This document shows, in pieces, positions 61,300 to 64,000 of a DNA stretch of 64,000 nucleotides. Both the position numbers and the translations under genes were made by a program. Every line of letters starts with the position of its first letter. Position 1 is the stretch's first letter. Under the pieces are notes generated by a model, which was given only the letters and a program-made list of their open reading frames with translations, had not been told where the DNA came from and searched no databases. Source of the stretch: Acidobacteriota bacterium (GTDB lineage Bacteria > Acidobacteriota > Thermoanaerobaculia > Multivoradales > Multivoraceae). The stretch covers positions 124,001 to 188,000 of the forward strand of contig JAJCXN010000046.1 of the NCBI GenBank assembly GCA_029263415.1, read 5' to 3'.

Positions 61300-62087
61300 C
61301 TTGGGATCTCATCGCTCGAAGCGCTAGAGGTTGTTTCTTTGAAGCCCACGTCTTGGGAATCAGCTGTTTGGGAGTCAGCTTGCCTGGCGTGAGCGCCGTC
61401 CTCCTCGGTGAACCAAAGGGCGACCTCATCGAGCGATTTGCGAGCGAGGTCCGGCACAGTGGCGTCATCGGCGGGATAGCCGACCGGAAAAACGATGAAA
61501 GGCTTCTCGTTCTTGGGGCGACCCAAGATCTCGCGCAAGAACTCCATCGGGCTTGGAGTGTGGGTCAAGGTGACCAATCCCATCTCCTCGAGGGCCGCAA
61601 TGAACAAACCGCAGGCGATACCAACGCTCTCTTTAACGTAGTAGTTCTTGCGTTTGCTGCCATCGTCTCGAACTCCAAAGAGCTCGGCGAAGACCACCAC
61701 AACCCACGGCGCATCTTCAAGGTGAGGTTTGCGCCAGTCCGTGCCGAGCGGAGCAAGAGCCTCGAGCCATTCGTCCGGCATGCGGCCACCGATATAGCTC
61801 TCCCGTTCCTCGACCTCGGCCGCTTCTCGAATCTTCGACTTAAGAGCGGAATCAGAAATCGCGACAAAGCGCCATGGCTGGCGGTGGGCCCCTGAAGGCG
61901 CGGTCGACCCAGCCTCAATGGCCAGTTCGATCAGTCTTTTCGGCACGGGTTCACTTGAAAAATCGCGCACGCTGCGGCGCGCTTCGAAGCGATCTCTTGC
62001 CTCGACACCGCGACGCAGCATCTCATCCGGTTCGAAACGCTCGCGCTGGAACGGAACTCGTGGATACTCGGTCACTGGATTGCTCAT
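61296..62087 (-). CDS. nitroreductase family protein
   Basis: A 263-residue FMN-type oxidoreductase: RRSVRDFSSEPVPKRLIELAIEAGSTAPSGAHRQPWRFVAI is the FMN-binding start, SVGIACGLFIAALEEMGLVTLTHTPSPM and KPFIVFPVGYPADDATVP the core. The last ~20 residues are a Ser/Gln/Asp-rich tail with ADSQTADSQD repeats. Similar to iodotyrosine dehalogenase-type nitroreductases; substrate unknown. Overlaps both neighbours. Confidence 0.88.
   Translation of the reverse strand: MSNPVTEYPRVPFQRERFEPDEMLRRGVEARDRFEARRSVRDFSSEPVPKRLIELAIEAGSTAPSGAHRQPWRFVAISDSALKSKIREAAEVEERESYIGGRMPDEWLEALAPLGTDWRKPHLEDAPWVVVVFAELFGVRDDGSKRKNYYVKESVGIACGLFIAALEEMGLVTLTHTPSPMEFLREILGRPKNEKPFIVFPVGYPADDATVPDLARKSLDEVALWFTEEDGAHARQADSQTADSQDVGFKETTSSASSDEIPR
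61347..61378. repeat. two 15-bp tandem repeats in the nitroreductase 3' end
   Basis: CTTGGGAATCAGCTG and TTTGGGAGTCAGCTT encode the two ADSQ-type units of the tail, close to the end of the gene. The unit length is the same as in the trmB tail, though the bases differ. Confidence 0.6.
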
Positions 62088-63523
62088 AGTTCTGCCCCAA
62101 TGCTGATCACCGTATTGATCAAAGCGTCGATGTGATGCGGCGTCGTACGCAGATTGCCGATGGCCACGCGCACCACGGTCTGACCGCCTAGTGAGGTGTG
62201 CGAGAGAAACGCCTTGCCGGTGGCGTTGACGCGCCGAATCAGTTCGACGTTAGCTGCGTCGCCACCCGTGTGTACAAAACAGACCGTCGACAGTGGAACG
62301 GGAGCCACGATCTCAAACTTGTCATGAGAATCAAGCCGCTCTGCTACCAACCTCGCATACGCGCAGTGGGCGCGAATGCGTCGCTTAAGACCATCCAAAC
62401 CGAACGCACGGATGACCATCCACAGCTTGAGCGCTCGAAATCGACGACCCAACTGCGGCCCAAGATCCATCGGGTTGACCACATCCTCATCGGTTTCGAG
62501 GTACTCCGCGACCAACGAGAACGCTTCGCGCAGGCCATCGTAGCCGCGGGTCAAGAGCACCGAGCAGTCGACCTGCACAAACAGCCACTTGTGCGGGTTC
62601 AGCACGATCGAATCTGCTCGTTCTAGACCACCCATCAGCTGCCGGATCTCAGGGCAGATCGCAGCCGAGCCAGCATACGCAGCATCGACGTGCAGCCAAA
62701 GCAACTCTCTCTCACAGATGTCCGCGACCGCATTGATCGGGTCGATGCTGGTGGTCGAGGTAGTACCCGCCGTCGCCACCACCGCAAAGGGATGGTTGCC
62801 GGCCGCACGATCCACTGCGATCGCCCGCGCCAGCGCGCCCGCATCCATCCGAAACTCCGCATCACACTCGATCTTGCGCACCTGTTCGGTGCCCAGACCG
62901 AGGGTCAGCGCCGACTTGTCAATCGAAGAGTGCACATGCTCGCTCGCATAGATCACCGGTAGGCCTTGAAGCTCGCGAGCCAAGCCGACCCAGCCCAGCT
63001 GTCTCACACCAGGGAAGGCGCGGTGCCTGGCGGCAGCCAGGGCCACCAGTGTCGAAGACGACGCGGTGTCGTTGATGTGGCCTACAAACTCTGACGGCAG
63101 GTCGATCATCTGCCTGAGCCAGTCGCAGACTCTCGCTTCGAGTTCGACCGCCGCGGGCGACGTGCGCCACAACATCGCATTGACGTTGGTCGAGGCGGCC
63201 AGGGTCTCGGCCACCAGCCCGGGACCTGATCCGGTGATCGCGAAGTACGAGAAGAAGCTCGGGTGGTTCCAGTGACTCAGATTCGGTTCGATGATGCGCT
63301 GATAGTCGTCAAGGATGATCTCCATCGACACTGGATACGCTGGGGGCGACACCCCCAGTTGACGACTCACGTCGCCCGGCTCAATCTGCGGCAACACATC
63401 GCGCTCGCCAACATCGCGCAGGTAGTCAGCCGCAATCGCGGTGGCACGGTCGAGTGCGCGCCGTAGCTCTTCATCGGCTAGATCGCCGGTGTCATCCGGC
63501 AAAGATGGATCTCGAGACGTCAT
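62084..63523 (-). CDS. PLP-dependent group II decarboxylase
   Basis: A 479-residue pyridoxal-phosphate enzyme of the aromatic-amino-acid decarboxylase type. HWNHPSFFSYFAITGSGPGLVAETLAASTNVNAMLWRTSPAAVELE is typical; the cofactor Asp is in HVDAAYAGSA, and the Schiff-base Lys is in SIVLNPHKWLFVQ. Likely substrates are Tyr, Trp, DOPA or related amino acids; it cannot be narrowed from the sequence. It leads an overlapping set with nitroreductase, manC and trmB. Confidence 0.9.
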   Translation of the reverse strand: MTSRDPSLPDDTGDLADEELRRALDRATAIAADYLRDVGERDVLPQIEPGDVSRQLGVSPPAYPVSMEIILDDYQRIIEPNLSHWNHPSFFSYFAITGSGPGLVAETLAASTNVNAMLWRTSPAAVELEARVCDWLRQMIDLPSEFVGHINDTASSSTLVALAAARHRAFPGVRQLGWVGLARELQGLPVIYASEHVHSSIDKSALTLGLGTEQVRKIECDAEFRMDAGALARAIAVDRAAGNHPFAVVATAGTTSTTSIDPINAVADICERELLWLHVDAAYAGSAAICPEIRQLMGGLERADSIVLNPHKWLFVQVDCSVLLTRGYDGLREAFSLVAEYLETDEDVVNPMDLGPQLGRRFRALKLWMVIRAFGLDGLKRRIRAHCAYARLVAERLDSHDKFEIVAPVPLSTVCFVHTGGDAANVELIRRVNATGKAFLSHTSLGGQTVVRVAIGNLRTTPHHIDALINTVISIGAEL

Positions 63524-63645
63524 ATGCAGTACCGACTTCGATCAGAAGGAGTGATCCCAAAATGACTGTGGCTCTGGCGGCCGCTAGACGTTCACCCGAA
63601 CGCAGCAACCACTCAGAGCACACTCTCAGAAGCGCTTAGGACCGC

Positions 63646-64000
63646 CTAGCGGTCGGTCAACTCCAGCTCTTCCTCAATGACTTCCGACATGCCTGCGACG
63701 GTTCGAGCACCGCTGTAGGGACGTCCATTGATGAACAAGGCCGGGGTACCAGTGACGCCGGCAAGTGCCCCTGCCTTGAGGTCTGCTTGGACCTGGGCAG
63801 CGTACTGTCCGCTATCGAGGCAGGCATTGAACTCGCCCGCGTCAAGGCCGAGTCGCTCCGCCTTCTCCTTGAGGTTGTCGAGAGCCAGTTGGCGTTGCTC
63901 TTCGAACATCAGGTCGTGCATCTCCCAGAACTTGCCCTGATCAGACGCACACAACGCAGCCTCTGATGCTTTGAAGGCTTCAGGGTGAATCGAGGTCAGC
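63646..64000 (-). CDS. DsbA-like thioredoxin-fold protein, C-terminal part
   Basis: The frame is open to the window edge; upstream of residue 1 of the visible part it reads LTSIHPEAFKASEAALCASDQGKFWEMHDLMFEEQ, the helical insertion of DsbA/thioredoxin_4 proteins. The cis-Pro region GVTGTPALFINGRPYSGA and a C-terminal helix follow. The CxxC active site would lie outside the window. Such proteins oxidise or isomerise disulfides in the periplasm. Confidence 0.88.
   Translation of the reverse strand, partial: LTSIHPEAFKASEAALCASDQGKFWEMHDLMFEEQRQLALDNLKEKAERLGLDAGEFNACLDSGQYAAQVQADLKAGALAGVTGTPALFINGRPYSGARTVAGMSEVIEEELELTDR

Noticed and set aside
1-64000. CRISPR arrays, transposons, prophage and rRNA/tRNA genes
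   Set aside because: No spaced direct repeats of CRISPR length, transposase, integrase or phage structural text, or RNA gene signatures were seen on either strand.

Overview
The window is a 64 kb stretch of chromosome from a Gram-negative bacterium of moderately high GC. LolA, a type IV pilus secretin (PilQ), several lipoproteins and System I cytochrome c maturation all imply an outer membrane. The duplicated MacB-like permease (ADOP type), the Ku/LigD repair pair, the MerR-TPR and zinc-ribbon-TPR proteins and the pilMNOPQ-plus-lipoprotein layout fit Acidobacteriota (perhaps a Thermoanaerobaculia-like lineage) better than a classical proteobacterium. That assignment is inference from gene content only. 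No rRNA, tRNA, CRISPR array, prophage or insertion sequence was seen. Nearly all genes look intact; the two end genes are cut by the window edge.

Layout. 1-10.4 kb is metabolic: the end of a P1-family aminopeptidase, an MFS carrier, an ACAD10/11-like acyl-CoA dehydrogenase, an ADOP permease, a 7TM-PAS receptor without a kinase, and a three-gene set (small membrane protein, sodium/solute symporter, MFE-2-like hydroxyacyl-CoA dehydrogenase) that suggests use of organic or fatty acids. 10.4-17.2 kb holds a SprT-like metalloprotein, infC with an AUU start codon, a MerR-TPR protein and the divergent ku/ligD end-joining pair. 17.5-24 kb has a CNNM/CorC-like protein, proS, a zinc-ribbon TPR protein and an ECF sigma factor followed by an anti-sigma-like and a bactofilin-like membrane protein.

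25.4-32.6 kb is a complete cytochrome c maturation operon, ccmABCDEFGHI, including a 45-residue ccmD. 32.6-38.7 kb runs leftwards: a TPR protein, a Roadblock/LC7 protein, accB, accC and thiE, then aroK with a metallophosphoesterase. 39-49.2 kb is the pilus assembly operon pilMNOPQ followed by three surface lipoproteins with IPT and PKD folds. 49.6-57.7 kb holds relA/spoT, secF, secD, yajC, tgt and lolA. 57.9-64 kb has a zinc-ribbon protein and an HD phosphohydrolase on the plus strand, and on the minus strand an overlapping four-gene run (PLP decarboxylase, nitroreductase, manC, trmB) preceded by the end of a DsbA-like gene.

Points most worth a second look: short 17-18 bp tandem repeats between genes, including one array that abuts a candidate relA promoter and a related one beside infC; the isolated infC with its AUU start and structured leader; the sigma/anti-sigma/bactofilin cassette back-to-back with ccm; and the PKD/IPT lipoproteins attached to the pilus operon.
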